Part shown: positions 4,605 to 11,021 of the stretch, piece by piece
Numbering within the stretch: the stretch's first letter is position 1
How the letters are laid out: every line of letters starts with the position of its first letter
From: a virus
Length of the DNA stretch: 23,093 bases
Virus record (IMG/VR): IMGVR_UViG_3300020472_000181
Coordinates: 1 to 23,093 of that record
Direction: 5' to 3' (one strand)
Notes under the pieces: model-generated
What the model saw: only the letters and a program-made list of their open reading frames with translations
Told to the model about the DNA's origin: nothing
The model's database searches: none
Made by a program: the position numbers and the translations under genes

Positions 4605-5845
4605 GCAACTCCCTTGTCCTGGTCAACCTTACCGTCGATATAATCTGAGTAGCGCTGCATCAAACTGGCCCTGCGCTCGTATAGGTCGCCTCGCGCGTAG
4701 GCTGCAAACACCTTATTCTGTTCTGCGTGTGCTAATTGCTGATCGGCGATCTTGTCTTCCTCTTCGTTGTTCTCGCGTACCCAATCCATGAAGCAGCTTC
4801 TAAAACCGTGCATCGTTATTGAATCTCCTAGCCCATCCTTAAAACCTAACCCCTTGAGCACCTTCCTAAGCGCCGCCTCGCTTATGTAGCCTTTACCCCC
4901 TGCTGCGAAAACGTAGATGCTCTCGGTAGGCTGCTGGATGCGTCGTTTTAATATATCGAGTGCTTGGGTTGATAGCGGTACTTTGTGCAGCGCGTCGAAA
5001 TCGTCTTTACTGGCTTTGTGTATATGAGCCATCCAGTAACCTTCTTCTAAATTAAGTTGATCCCATTTCATCGCTCGAACATCGAGCTGCCTCATCCCGG
5101 TTAAAGCGATCATGCGAATCGCGTCGTGGCTTGCCTCGACCTTTTTATTAAACGATTTGAAAAACTCTCCCAGCTGCGCGTAGGGGAGGGCGGCGAAGTG
5201 TTTCACCTTCTTCGTGTATTTAGGTAATCGATACTTGAGCACCGAGTGATAATCAGCCGGGTTAGCCTTCTCTGTAATCTGCATGGCTATCGCGAAGTCG
5301 ATTACATTTTTGATCCGTCCTAAAACTCGGTCTGCTGTTTCGTGCTTGGTCATCCAGATCGGCGATATAAGCTCAACGACATCGTCTACCGATATCTCAT
5401 CGATCATCTTGTGTCCGATGTAGGGGTAAACATATTGGTTAAAGGTTGATGTCCATTGGTGCTTTGACTTGCCTTCAGTTTTCCATTCCTGAGATTTGAT
5501 CTCGGCCATAAACCTGACCGATACGCTTCTAAAGTTGTCCCGGGCGTCGATTTTCTTTTGAGCCTCTTCGACCTTGTTTTGATTTTCTATTTTGGCGGCG
5601 TAGGGATGTATGCCTTTCGCTAGATCCGCAACCAGCTCCTCCGTTTTGAGTCGAGCCGATTTTTTAGTTAGGTCAGGATAAAGACCTAGCGTTACCCATT
5701 TCCGTGAACCGTCTATCGTTAGCCTCGCTCTCCATCGCTTCGAGTGCTCCCTGACCTCTAGGTATAACTTGTTGACCCCAACCGTATACACCCCCGGCTG
5801 CTTACAGCTGCTAATCTGTTTGTCTGTTTTTAATTCCTTAGCCAT
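4601..5845 (-). CDS. int: Tyrosine integrase, P4-like (N-terminal DUF4102)
   Basis: A 414-residue protein of normal length. Residues 1-95 form the DUF4102 arm-binding domain (VNKLYLEVREHSKRWRAR, VTLGLYPDLT, ARLKTEELVADLAKGIHP). A core-binding domain follows at about 108-200, then the catalytic domain with R252 (ALTGMRQLDVRAMKW), a Lys near 277-280, H346-x-x-R349 (MHGFRSCF), H373 (QLAHAEQNKVFAAY) and nucleophile Y383. All expected active-site residues are present. The start at ATG 5845 has GGAGACGAGG immediately upstream. Two TGGGTACC repeats lie 16-35 bp before the start, so Int probably represses its own gene by binding arm sites. Int and attP adjacent to each other is the usual arrangement. 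Confidence 0.95.
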   Translation of the reverse strand: MAKELKTDKQISSCKQPGVYTVGVNKLYLEVREHSKRWRARLTIDGSRKWVTLGLYPDLTKKSARLKTEELVADLAKGIHPYAAKIENQNKVEEAQKKIDARDNFRSVSVRFMAEIKSQEWKTEGKSKHQWTSTFNQYVYPYIGHKMIDEISVDDVVELISPIWMTKHETADRVLGRIKNVIDFAIAMQITEKANPADYHSVLKYRLPKYTKKVKHFAALPYAQLGEFFKSFNKKVEASHDAIRMIALTGMRQLDVRAMKWDQLNLEEGYWMAHIHKASKDDFDALHKVPLSTQALDILKRRIQQPTESIYVFAAGGKGYISEAALRKVLKGLGFKDGLGDSITMHGFRSCFMDWVRENNEEEDKIADQQLAHAEQNKVFAAYARGDLYERRASLMQRYSDYIDGKVDQDKGVA

Positions 5846-5860
5846 CCTCGTCTCCGTTTG

Positions 5861-5880
5861 TGGGTACCGCTGTGGGTACC
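5861..5880. repeat. attP arm-type repeat pair next to int (TGGGTACC x2)
   Basis: TGGGTACC at 5861-5868 and 5873-5880, 12 bp apart. Identical 8-mers recur as a pair at 6045-6063. Paired direct repeats about one helical turn apart on both sides of a core are typical integrase arm sites. This pair also overlaps the likely int promoter or leader. Confidence 0.6.
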
Positions 5881-5895
5881 GTTTTTTAGTAACTG

Positions 5896-5970
5896 TAGGA
5901 GACTATAGGTAACTTTAACGAACATTGGAAGATGTAAGTGCTTGTTTTATATACATTAGGAGACGCTAGG
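5896..5970. repeat. 14-bp imperfect direct repeats within attP
   Basis: TAGGAGACTATAGG (5896-5909) and TAGGAGACGCTAGG (5957-5970) differ at two positions and are 61 bp apart. GTAACT also occurs twice 20 bp apart (5889-5894 and 5909-5914). They could be excisionase or core-type integrase sites; which of these cannot be told from sequence. Confidence 0.45.
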
Positions 5971-6007
5971 ATACCGGGTTCGACGGACTGCCCCTCCGCC
6001 ATAAACC

Positions 6008-6048
6008 CCCGCAGGACGGGCGTTTCAAAGCATCGCCCGTTCTGTGGG
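6008..6048 (-). terminator. Strong hairpin at the end of the late operon, possible terminator
   Basis: A 15-bp stem with two G-U pairs, 6008-6022 with 6034-6048, and an 11-base loop. Transcripts of the late operon end their last gene at 6081, so they reach this hairpin 33 bp later. On that strand only a short GTTT follows, weaker than a normal U-tract, so terminator function is uncertain. It may instead, or also, act as part of attP. Confidence 0.45.
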
Positions 6049-6063
6049 TACCGTATGGGTACC
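6045..6063. repeat. attP arm-type repeat pair, distal side (TGGGTACC x2)
   Basis: TGGGTACC at 6045-6052 and 6056-6063, 11 bp apart. This is the counterpart of the pair at 5861-5880. The first copy overlaps the right arm of the large hairpin at 6008-6048, so integrase binding and the hairpin share bases. Confidence 0.6.
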
Positions 6064-6080
6064 TTTTTGCCCAAAATAAA

Positions 6081-6464
6081 TTACTTTTCTGGCTCTTCTT
6101 TTTCTTCTTTATCTAGGGATCGGTAGTATTTCACGACGCTTTGCAGCTGGACGATATAGCGCCGCACATCAGCTATCGAGTAACTCAAAGCCTCATAGCC
6201 TTGCACCGTTAGCGCGTACTGTATGAGGGAGGGAGCTTCGCCGCTCTCTAAATCAGCCACATAGGTCTTCATCAAATCAGGTGTCCAAACCTTCCACTCA
6301 ATCTTTTTGAACTCCACCGGAGCTGGTAGCGGCGGGTGATAGGTCGGCTGCTTCACCTCTATCATCTTGACCTCGACCGGGGTGACCTGGTCAGGTTTAG
6401 ATCCTAGCAGGGAGCATCCGCTAGAGAGGATCAGAACTAATAGCGCGAAAGTCTTCTGCAACAC
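6081..6464 (-). CDS. Outer-membrane spanin lipoprotein (Rz1-like)
   Basis: The start is GTG 6464, seven bases after GGGGA, giving 127 residues. The N-terminus is a lipoprotein signal: KTFALLVLILSSGC, with C17 as the acylated residue. A Pro-rich stretch (PTYHPPLPAPVEF) follows, as in Rz1 proteins, and then a helical, acidic C-terminus. The gene overlaps the preceding inner-membrane spanin frame by 44 bp in a different frame, the hallmark of Rz/Rz1 pairs. In this family the lipoprotein bridges to the inner spanin through the periplasm and fuses the membranes at the last step of lysis. It is longer than lambda Rz1. Confidence 0.8.
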   Translation of the reverse strand: MLQKTFALLVLILSSGCSLLGSKPDQVTPVEVKMIEVKQPTYHPPLPAPVEFKKIEWKVWTPDLMKTYVADLESGEAPSLIQYALTVQGYEALSYSIADVRRYIVQLQSVVKYYRSLDKEEKEEPEK

Positions 6465-6822
6465 GTTTTGTTCCCCGGTTAATGATGTTTTGAATTAAGC
6501 CCGGTTTCGCATAACTCAACCCAGCGAGATCGTGTGATCTGAATTTATCCTGCAGACGGTTGAGTTCAGCTTGAGCAGATCGGTTATCCTCGCTCATCGT
6601 TTCTAGTGCTAGAACGACCGCCTCATGCTGTCGTTGTTGGGCATCGATGCTCTCATTTTGTTGAGCTATCAAACCTTCCAGCTGCTTTTGATTTTCTTTA
6701 GATACTTCGAGTTGAACGATATAGTTCTGAATCGTTTCCTGAGTAGTGTCGTGGTAAACCTTGAACGCGCCTAGAACGATGACCAGGACAAGCCCAAGAC
6801 CTCCGGTGAGATACCCCATCAT
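6421..6822 (-). CDS. Inner-membrane spanin (Rz-like)
   Basis: I take ATG 6822, which forms an ATGA junction with the stop of the holin-like gene; the next codon is also ATG. This gives 133 residues; the longer frame from 7002 overlaps the upstream gene heavily. Residues 4-21 (YLTGGLGLVLVIVLGAFK) are a signal-anchor helix. A long coiled coil rich in Q, E and N follows. The end (HDLAGLSYAKPGLIQNIINRGTKRVAEDF) matches a C-terminal block I know from phage Rz-like proteins. With the overlapping lipoprotein it should form the spanin complex of a Gram-negative host. Confidence 0.8.
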   Translation of the reverse strand: MMGYLTGGLGLVLVIVLGAFKVYHDTTQETIQNYIVQLEVSKENQKQLEGLIAQQNESIDAQQRQHEAVVLALETMSEDNRSAQAELNRLQDKFRSHDLAGLSYAKPGLIQNIINRGTKRVAEDFRAISSDPL

Positions 6823-7151
6823 TTCCCGTTCGTCCGATTCTGGAATGCTTGAGCGCCAAAAAACGCGGCGAGGATACCAGCGACCGAGACAAAATATACC
6901 GCTGCCATGTCGCCTAAAATCGATGCCGCTTGCGTCAGGCCGAACAGCTCGGACGCAACAACCAAAGATGGATATAAGAGCATCCCCCAAAGCGCGAACC
7001 ATGACATCGCTCTCTGAGCATCGGCACGTTCATTCGCGATCTTGAGTTGTTGCAGCTCGCGACCATGCTGCAATTCAGAATCACTGACGATCCCATCACC
7101 ATCGGTGTCGAATTCCTCGTAGTCACTCCCGTTTTCGAGTTTCTTATTCAT
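6819..7151 (-). CDS. Holin-like membrane protein with an EF-hand calcium-binding loop
   Basis: A 110-residue protein. Residues 15-26 form a canonical EF-hand loop (DTDGDGIVSDSE) with D15, D17, D19, G20 and E26 at ligand positions. A charged helix (about 27-48) and two transmembrane segments follow, about 50-70 (SWFALWGMLLYPSLVVASE) and 83-102 (AAVYFVSVAGILAAFFGAQA). The gene sits directly before the spanin pair in an ATGA overlap, which is a holin position. I recall similar EF-hand/two-helix proteins in marine phages, annotated as holins. A calcium effect on lysis timing is inference. It could instead be a lysis regulator, because another holin candidate lies at 8157-8345. Confidence 0.75.
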   Translation of the reverse strand: MNKKLENGSDYEEFDTDGDGIVSDSELQHGRELQQLKIANERADAQRAMSWFALWGMLLYPSLVVASELFGLTQAASILGDMAAVYFVSVAGILAAFFGAQAFQNRTNGK

Positions 7152-7263
7152 CTTTTTGCGACTCCGGTTTGATCGTTTTAGATTCGATCACGACCTCTTC
7201 TTTCTTCATCGCTCTAATCTTGCTCATTACCCGAAACCATAATTGCAAAAACTTATCTTTCAC
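7144..7263 (-). CDS. 39-residue charged protein between lysis genes
   Basis: A short frame starting at GTG 7263, directly behind GGAGGTGATC, one of the best ribosome-binding sites in the window. The start overlaps the preceding stop as GTGA and the stop overlaps the holin-like start. The product begins with an amphipathic segment (VKDKFLQLWFRVMSKIRAMK) and ends in charged residues. I see no family. The ribosome site and two overlaps argue that it is translated. It might serve mainly to couple translation into the holin-like gene. Confidence 0.6.
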   Translation of the reverse strand: MKDKFLQLWFRVMSKIRAMKKEEVVIESKTIKPESQKDE

Positions 7264-7493
7264 CAGATCACCTCCATTTCTTCAGGAACTTTGCGAGGCT
7301 CACACCACGCCGATATTTTGTATTGCGGCTCATTTCGTTTTCTCGAGTAGCCTTGCCCAGTCTCCGTCAATCGAGCCACATCGTTACACCGTTTGACATC
7401 GGCAAAGTATTGCCCGGACGTATCCACCATCCTCCCCTGTTGGTTATCGGGAGTTGGCCCAATGCTCACCATTAGGATAAAAACCAGCTTCAC
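7260..7493 (-). CDS. Small probably exported protein, unknown function
   Basis: A 77-residue frame starting at GTG 7493, in a GTGA overlap with the gene before it, and ending in a GTGA overlap with the next. The N-terminus (KLVFILMVSIGP) looks like a short signal or anchor. Two cysteines (near 36 and 64) could form a disulfide in the periplasm. The body (MVDTSGQYFADVKRCNDVAR) resembles small phage proteins near lysis genes that I cannot name. Position suggests a lysis-related role, without direct support. Confidence 0.6.
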   Translation of the reverse strand: MKLVFILMVSIGPTPDNQQGRMVDTSGQYFADVKRCNDVARLTETGQGYSRKRNEPQYKISAWCEPRKVPEEMEVIW

Positions 7494-7699
7494 GCGAACA
7501 GGTTCAAATTTTGTTGATAGCTCAAATCTTTCACTTCGATTTTCCCTGCCGGGTTGATTGTGTAGAAACGAGCCCGAGTATCTATTCGCTCTCTAGGAGT
7601 TCCATCGTCACCCTCTGCCAATTCTCTGAGGCGTTCCATTTTGTTGATGGCAACGGTTCGCCAGGATACGAGCTGCTCAGTATTTCTGATCTCTGTCAT
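7490..7699 (-). CDS. Small phage protein, unknown function
   Basis: ATG 7699 overlaps the preceding stop as ATGA, giving 69 residues; the longer frame to 7777 has a Cys-rich N-terminus that is a shadow of the upstream gene. The sequence MTEIRNTEQLVSWRTVAINK, then RARFYTINPAGKIEVKDL suggests a helix followed by a small beta sheet. There is no membrane segment or motif. It is a late gene by position. Confidence 0.6.
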   Translation of the reverse strand: MTEIRNTEQLVSWRTVAINKMERLRELAEGDDGTPRERIDTRARFYTINPAGKIEVKDLSYQQNLNLFA

Positions 7700-8175
7700 C
7701 GGAACACCAGAACCACACCCATCACGATTAACACGCAGACAATGACTCCGATCGCCGTGACACCTAAAACAGTCCAAATCTGTGTGATCATTTTTTTGCG
7801 GGCGGCTGCTCTAGCCTTGATCGCTGCCATTTGTCTTTTGTGTGCTGCTTTTTGCCGAGCTTTTGCCTCGTCCCAGCGCATCAAAAGGGCTGGATCGTGA
7901 ATCACTAACATATCGTGCAGAGATTTTTCGAACTGATCTCGTCTATGTTTTATCGATTCCAATTTTAGAAGCTCTTGCGAAGATAAAGTTGTGAGCATTG
8001 AATCCTTTTTTTCGCGTTCAAAAGAATCCAAAGCATCCGAAAACCCCTGCATTAACTCGACGGCTTTCATGCCCCCGTCGCCAATTTCGTTGATCTTATT
8101 AATCGCGGAAGATATGGCTGACAGGATGGCGCTGGCGGCAGCGACCGATTCGATGATTATTGGTCGGCCCTCCAC
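7696..8175 (-). CDS. Tail-anchored membrane protein in the lysis region, unknown function
   Basis: The start is GTG 8175, overlapping the preceding holin gene by 19 bp, giving 159 residues. The N-terminal 40 residues are weakly hydrophobic and Ala/Ser/Ile-rich. The middle is a long charged helix (residues about 50-130, KLESIKHRRDQFEKSL and EAKARQKAAHKRQMAAIKAR). A single C-terminal membrane helix follows (IWTVLGVTAIGVIVCVLIVM). A cytoplasmic coiled coil anchored by a C-terminal helix could be a holin partner, antiholin or host-membrane modifier. No family is recognised. Confidence 0.65.
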   Translation of the reverse strand: MEGRPIIIESVAAASAILSAISSAINKINEIGDGGMKAVELMQGFSDALDSFEREKKDSMLTTLSSQELLKLESIKHRRDQFEKSLHDMLVIHDPALLMRWDEAKARQKAAHKRQMAAIKARAAARKKMITQIWTVLGVTAIGVIVCVLIVMGVVLVFR

Positions 8176-8345
8176 TTTTTAAGCCAACGCTGAACACTCT
8201 TGGTTTCAAAAATACGAATTACGAGATAAACGAGGGACGCGAGCGCAGCCAGTGTCGAAAGAATGTCTCCGACAAAAAAGAAGGTAGCAGCTCCGGTACT
8301 CACCGCAGCCGCATCACCCGCGATTTTGATCTCTTCAGTGGTCAG
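8157..8345 (-). CDS. Small holin-like protein, probable CTG start
   Basis: This 62-residue frame has no ATG, GTG or TTG at its natural N-terminus. CTG 8345 follows an excellent GAGGTGATC site with normal spacing, and the reading (M)TTEEIKIAGDAAAVSTGAA fits the N-terminus of small phage holin-like proteins I know. An in-frame stop lies just upstream, so no longer start is possible. A hydrophobic region (TFFFVGDILSTLAALASL, then VYLVIRIF) follows, and the tail is strongly basic (ETKSVQRWLKKWR), typical of class II or III holins. It is the first of the lysis-region membrane genes in the late transcript. Confidence 0.7.
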   Translation of the reverse strand: MTTEEIKIAGDAAAVSTGAATFFFVGDILSTLAALASLVYLVIRIFETKSVQRWLKKWRADQ

Positions 8346-8574
8346 AGCTGATCACCTCGATGGGTTCATCTTCAACGACCTCTATCGAATCTTTGATGCT
8401 CTTGGCCCATGAGCCAATAAGTGTTTCGACTTCGATGCGCTGAATGTTGAGTTGGGTTAGCTGGGATCGAAGCTCGATCACTCGGGCGACCATCGCCTGA
8501 CCATCAGGTGATAGATCCTCGACGTCGATTTCAGACTCATCGATGTTTATTGTTTTAGGTAGCTCGATTGTCAT
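8335..8574 (-). CDS. DUF6447-like small phage protein
   Basis: ATG 8574 overlaps the end of the preceding gene (ATGA), giving 79 residues; the upstream part of the longer frame is low-complexity shadow. The layout is a short beta start (MTIELPKTINIDE), then VEDLSPDGQAMVARVIEL and a coiled coil QLTQLNIQRIEVETLI. This matches small marine-phage proteins with the pattern D-L-S-x-x-x-(Q/K)-A-x-(V/I), L-x-x-Q. The function of that family is unknown. It lies between tail-fibre and lysis genes. Confidence 0.7.
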   Translation of the reverse strand: MTIELPKTINIDESEIDVEDLSPDGQAMVARVIELRSQLTQLNIQRIEVETLIGSWAKSIKDSIEVVEDEPIEVISSDH

Positions 8575-8912
8575 GTCCACGGTACTCCTCGTCCGGTTGT
8601 TGGTGTTTTTGATTCTGTGATTTGATCGGCGACCGACTTTTCGTGTTGCGCGACAAGATCCTCGCCCATCGCCGCTTTCGCCCAATCGATTGCGTTCGCT
8701 TCCGTAACGTCAGCGTAAGCCGTAAAAGATGAAAGGTCAGATGTATCTAATCCGTTCACGCCGTAAGCTCGACCCGAATGCGTAACCGCATCGTCGCCCG
8801 ACCCCACAATCTCGGAATCAGTAACTTGCCAATGAACGGCGGTAACGACGTCGGCTTTTCCGTCGAGCGATACTTGTCGATCTAAACTTGCAATGCTCCA
8901 TGTTGCTGCCAT
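8571..8912 (-). CDS. DUF7936-like phage structural-region protein
   Basis: A 113-residue protein immediately downstream of the tail fibre gene. It begins MAATWSIASLDRQVS and continues VVTAVHWQVTDSE, then SSFTAYADVTEANAIDWAKA, and ends GRGVPW. This combination is familiar from phages of marine and soil bacteria, where the family sits beside tail fibre genes, usually with no assigned function. It may be a small tail accessory protein; that is inference. Confidence 0.75.
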   Translation of the reverse strand: MAATWSIASLDRQVSLDGKADVVTAVHWQVTDSEIVGSGDDAVTHSGRAYGVNGLDTSDLSSFTAYADVTEANAIDWAKAAMGEDLVAQHEKSVADQITESKTPTTGRGVPWT

Positions 8913-8915
8913 TTT

Positions 8916-11018
8916 CTATTCTCCTTTGAGTGCGGCGACTTCGGATTTAAGTGCCTCGATTTGTGTTTGTTGTTCTTGGATTGCTTTAACTAAGTGCGGA
9001 ATAAGAAATTTTTCTCTTACTGATAAAGGATTTTCAATCGTTTGATCTTCTACAGTTATCGTTTGTTGACCCCCAAAAGCTTCTACTGCATCAGGAAATA
9101 TTTCTTCGACTTCTTGTGCGACAAAACCATAAAGTGTTTTGTCGTTTTCGCTTTCTACAAAATTGTCTATCCAATTAAATTTTATTGGATTTAAACTTTT
9201 AATAAGATCCAGAGATCCCGATGATAAAGAAGTTATATTTTTCTTTAGCCGTTCATCTGAAGCGTTGTAAATATTAGTTCCGGTTGGTGCGCCTATTGAG
9301 CCTGTACTGTTAATTTGCATTCTACTTGTTGCAGAAGTATAAAAACCTAATAAATCAGACGCATGACTATATTCAACCATACCTCTATAGGTATCAGTTC
9401 CAGAAGTACCATCAGCAAAAGCAATTGCTCCACCGTGACTTGTTCCTGTGTAGATGGTAATTCCGCAATTTCCGCTGCCATCTCCAACAGCTAAATCTCC
9501 ATAACCGCTACTTGCATTTACGGTATCCGCAACCGTATTTCCCATAGAAACAAAGCCAGACGAGGCTATACGAAGAAATTCTGTACCGTTCGTTGCAAAA
9601 CGCATGGAATCATCTGCGTTTTCGTACGAGATTGAGCCCATATATCCAGCATGATCCCCAAAATTGATTTGAGGGTTTGCATTGGTTGCATAAGATTTTA
9701 GATTCAGAAAAGGTTCTCTAGCCCCGTTATCTTCACCCGTCTCGATTGTGATACCGACATCCCCTGTTGCGGCGTACACATGAAGCGCAGCAGAGGGACT
9801 AGATGTACCTATTCCTACGTTCTGACTCGAATCGATGGTCATAGCCGTGACAGGACCACCTGATGTCGATGGTCTGGTTCCAAAAATTAAAGAATGATTA
9901 AAATTACTAGAGTAGTTTCCCAACGCCTGAATAAAAGCACCGAGGTAATCAGTGCCACCGGACTCAGTCGAAAACCCTAATCCCCAAACCTCAGAGGCAG
10001 TGCCAGCATCTTTATTTGTTAGCTTTATAAAATTACTATCGTCTGCGGTTGGGTCTGTTCCAACAGAACTATCTGAAATTTGTAATTTATTATTTGGTGA
10101 TGCAGTTCCTATTCCTACGTTTCCAGTCGCCCTGTCGATTACAAATTGGTTCGCGCTTGCCGAGCTTGATAAAATATATTTATCACTTGAGTTGTCGTAA
10201 TACTGGTTAAACATCTCAGTCGAACCATCGTAATAAAAAACACCCGCGTGGCTCGACGTGCCCGCTGAGATCGCCATTAACGATGACCCCGTGTTGTACA
10301 AAGTAAGTTGTCTCAAAGCCGAGCTGCTTCCGATTACGACGTTCTGACTCGAATCGATGGTCATGGCGGTTGCGCTACCAGTCTCGTCTCGGATTATGAA
10401 ATTTGTGTCGTCGACGCCAACCGAATATTTATGGTCTGATCCTGAATGAGTTGACGTTAAAACCACACCTGGGTATTGCCCAGATATGTGCAAGTAGCGA
10501 TTCCAAGTTGCTGACGATGGCGAGCCTGTGCCAAGACCCGCATTGTTACTTGAGTCGAGGGTAAATGCTGTACTCGCCGCATTATCGTCAATGCCAGTTG
10601 ACGTGAACGTCGTAAACGTCCCCGCCGCTGGCGTGGTCCCACCCACTACGCCGTCGAACGTGCCGCCGTTAATATCAGCGGTCGTTAAAACCGCCGACGC
10701 AATGGTGACCACACCGGTCGAATCGGCTATCGATCCCGCTGCGGTGCCGTCTTTCGCTTTGATGTTCGTGACCTCTAGATTTGTGAGGTCAATACTTGTC
10801 GTGTTCACCGTCGTCGCGTTTAGTGTCGCCAGGGTGAGCTCTGCGCTTCCCGAGATGTTCGAAAAATCCGCCCGGGCCATCGCGAAGCCGCCAGCCGTAG
10901 ATCCATCCTGTAGATAGAGCGTCTTGACATCGGTATCGACCGCGACTTCTCCATTTGCACCAGTGAAGGCCGCGATCTGTGATGTTGTTCCCCGTCTTAG
11001 TTGGACTTGAGTGGCCAT
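8916..11018 (-). CDS. Tail fibre with C-terminal peptidase S74 self-cleaving chaperone
   Basis: A 700-residue protein. Residues 1-50 (MATQVQLRRGTTSQIAAFTG, VDTDVKTLYLQDGSTAGGF) form a virion-attachment domain common in phage fibres. The shaft has recurring blocks such as SSQNVGIGTSSP and TGNVGIGTASP, as in trimeric beta fibres. The C-terminus from about 585 (ASDERLKKNI, then NPIKFNWIDN, GFVAQEVEEIFPDAV) is the intramolecular chaperone of the S74 family. It drives trimer assembly and then cleaves itself off at the Ser near residue 587; a final coiled coil (IQEQQTQIEALKSEVAALK) closes it. The coding region from about 8950 to 10450 is clearly AT-richer than its surroundings, suggesting module exchange. 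It recognises the host receptor. Confidence 0.9.
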   Translation of the reverse strand: MATQVQLRRGTTSQIAAFTGANGEVAVDTDVKTLYLQDGSTAGGFAMARADFSNISGSAELTLATLNATTVNTTSIDLTNLEVTNIKAKDGTAAGSIADSTGVVTIASAVLTTADINGGTFDGVVGGTTPAAGTFTTFTSTGIDDNAASTAFTLDSSNNAGLGTGSPSSATWNRYLHISGQYPGVVLTSTHSGSDHKYSVGVDDTNFIIRDETGSATAMTIDSSQNVVIGSSSALRQLTLYNTGSSLMAISAGTSSHAGVFYYDGSTEMFNQYYDNSSDKYILSSSASANQFVIDRATGNVGIGTASPNNKLQISDSSVGTDPTADDSNFIKLTNKDAGTASEVWGLGFSTESGGTDYLGAFIQALGNYSSNFNHSLIFGTRPSTSGGPVTAMTIDSSQNVGIGTSSPSAALHVYAATGDVGITIETGEDNGAREPFLNLKSYATNANPQINFGDHAGYMGSISYENADDSMRFATNGTEFLRIASSGFVSMGNTVADTVNASSGYGDLAVGDGSGNCGITIYTGTSHGGAIAFADGTSGTDTYRGMVEYSHASDLLGFYTSATSRMQINSTGSIGAPTGTNIYNASDERLKKNITSLSSGSLDLIKSLNPIKFNWIDNFVESENDKTLYGFVAQEVEEIFPDAVEAFGGQQTITVEDQTIENPLSVREKFLIPHLVKAIQEQQTQIEALKSEVAALKGE
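9817..10364. repeat. 26-bp exact direct repeat within the tail fibre gene
   Basis: The same 26 bases occur at 9817-9842 and 10339-10364, encoding the repeated AMTIDSSQNV motif of the fibre shaft. They are 522 bp apart (a multiple of three), so recombination between them would shorten the fibre in frame. Confidence 0.8.
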
Positions 11019-11021
11019 GCT

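Larger units (their letters stand above)
5846..6080. other. Candidate phage attachment site (attP)
   Basis: A 235-bp gene-free stretch between int and the end of the late operon. It holds two pairs of TGGGTACC repeats, one at each end, two imperfect 14-bp direct repeats, and a candidate core. Near 5976-6001 the sequence GGGTTCGA followed by CCTCCGCCA loosely resembles the 3' end of a tRNA gene, a common integration target. Proper T-stem pairing is missing, so this identity is weak. Adjacency to int, paired flanking repeats and absence of genes support attP. Confidence 0.65.

Noticed and set aside
5971-6001. tRNA gene 3' end (GGGTTCGA ... CTCCGCCA)
   Set aside because: The T-loop-like GGTTCGA is not followed by the conserved C and the sequences on either side cannot form a T-stem; no anticodon or D arm precedes it. 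Kept only as a weak hint about the att core.
5886-6074. 62-codon frames on both strands across attP (5886-6074 minus, 5938-6126 plus)
   Set aside because: They cover the repeat-rich attachment region, lack ribosome sites and have no protein-like composition.
10528-10917. 129-codon plus-strand frame within the tail fibre gene, Val/Pro-rich
   Set aside because: Antisense shadow of the Thr/Ala/Gly-rich fibre shaft; no ribosome site.
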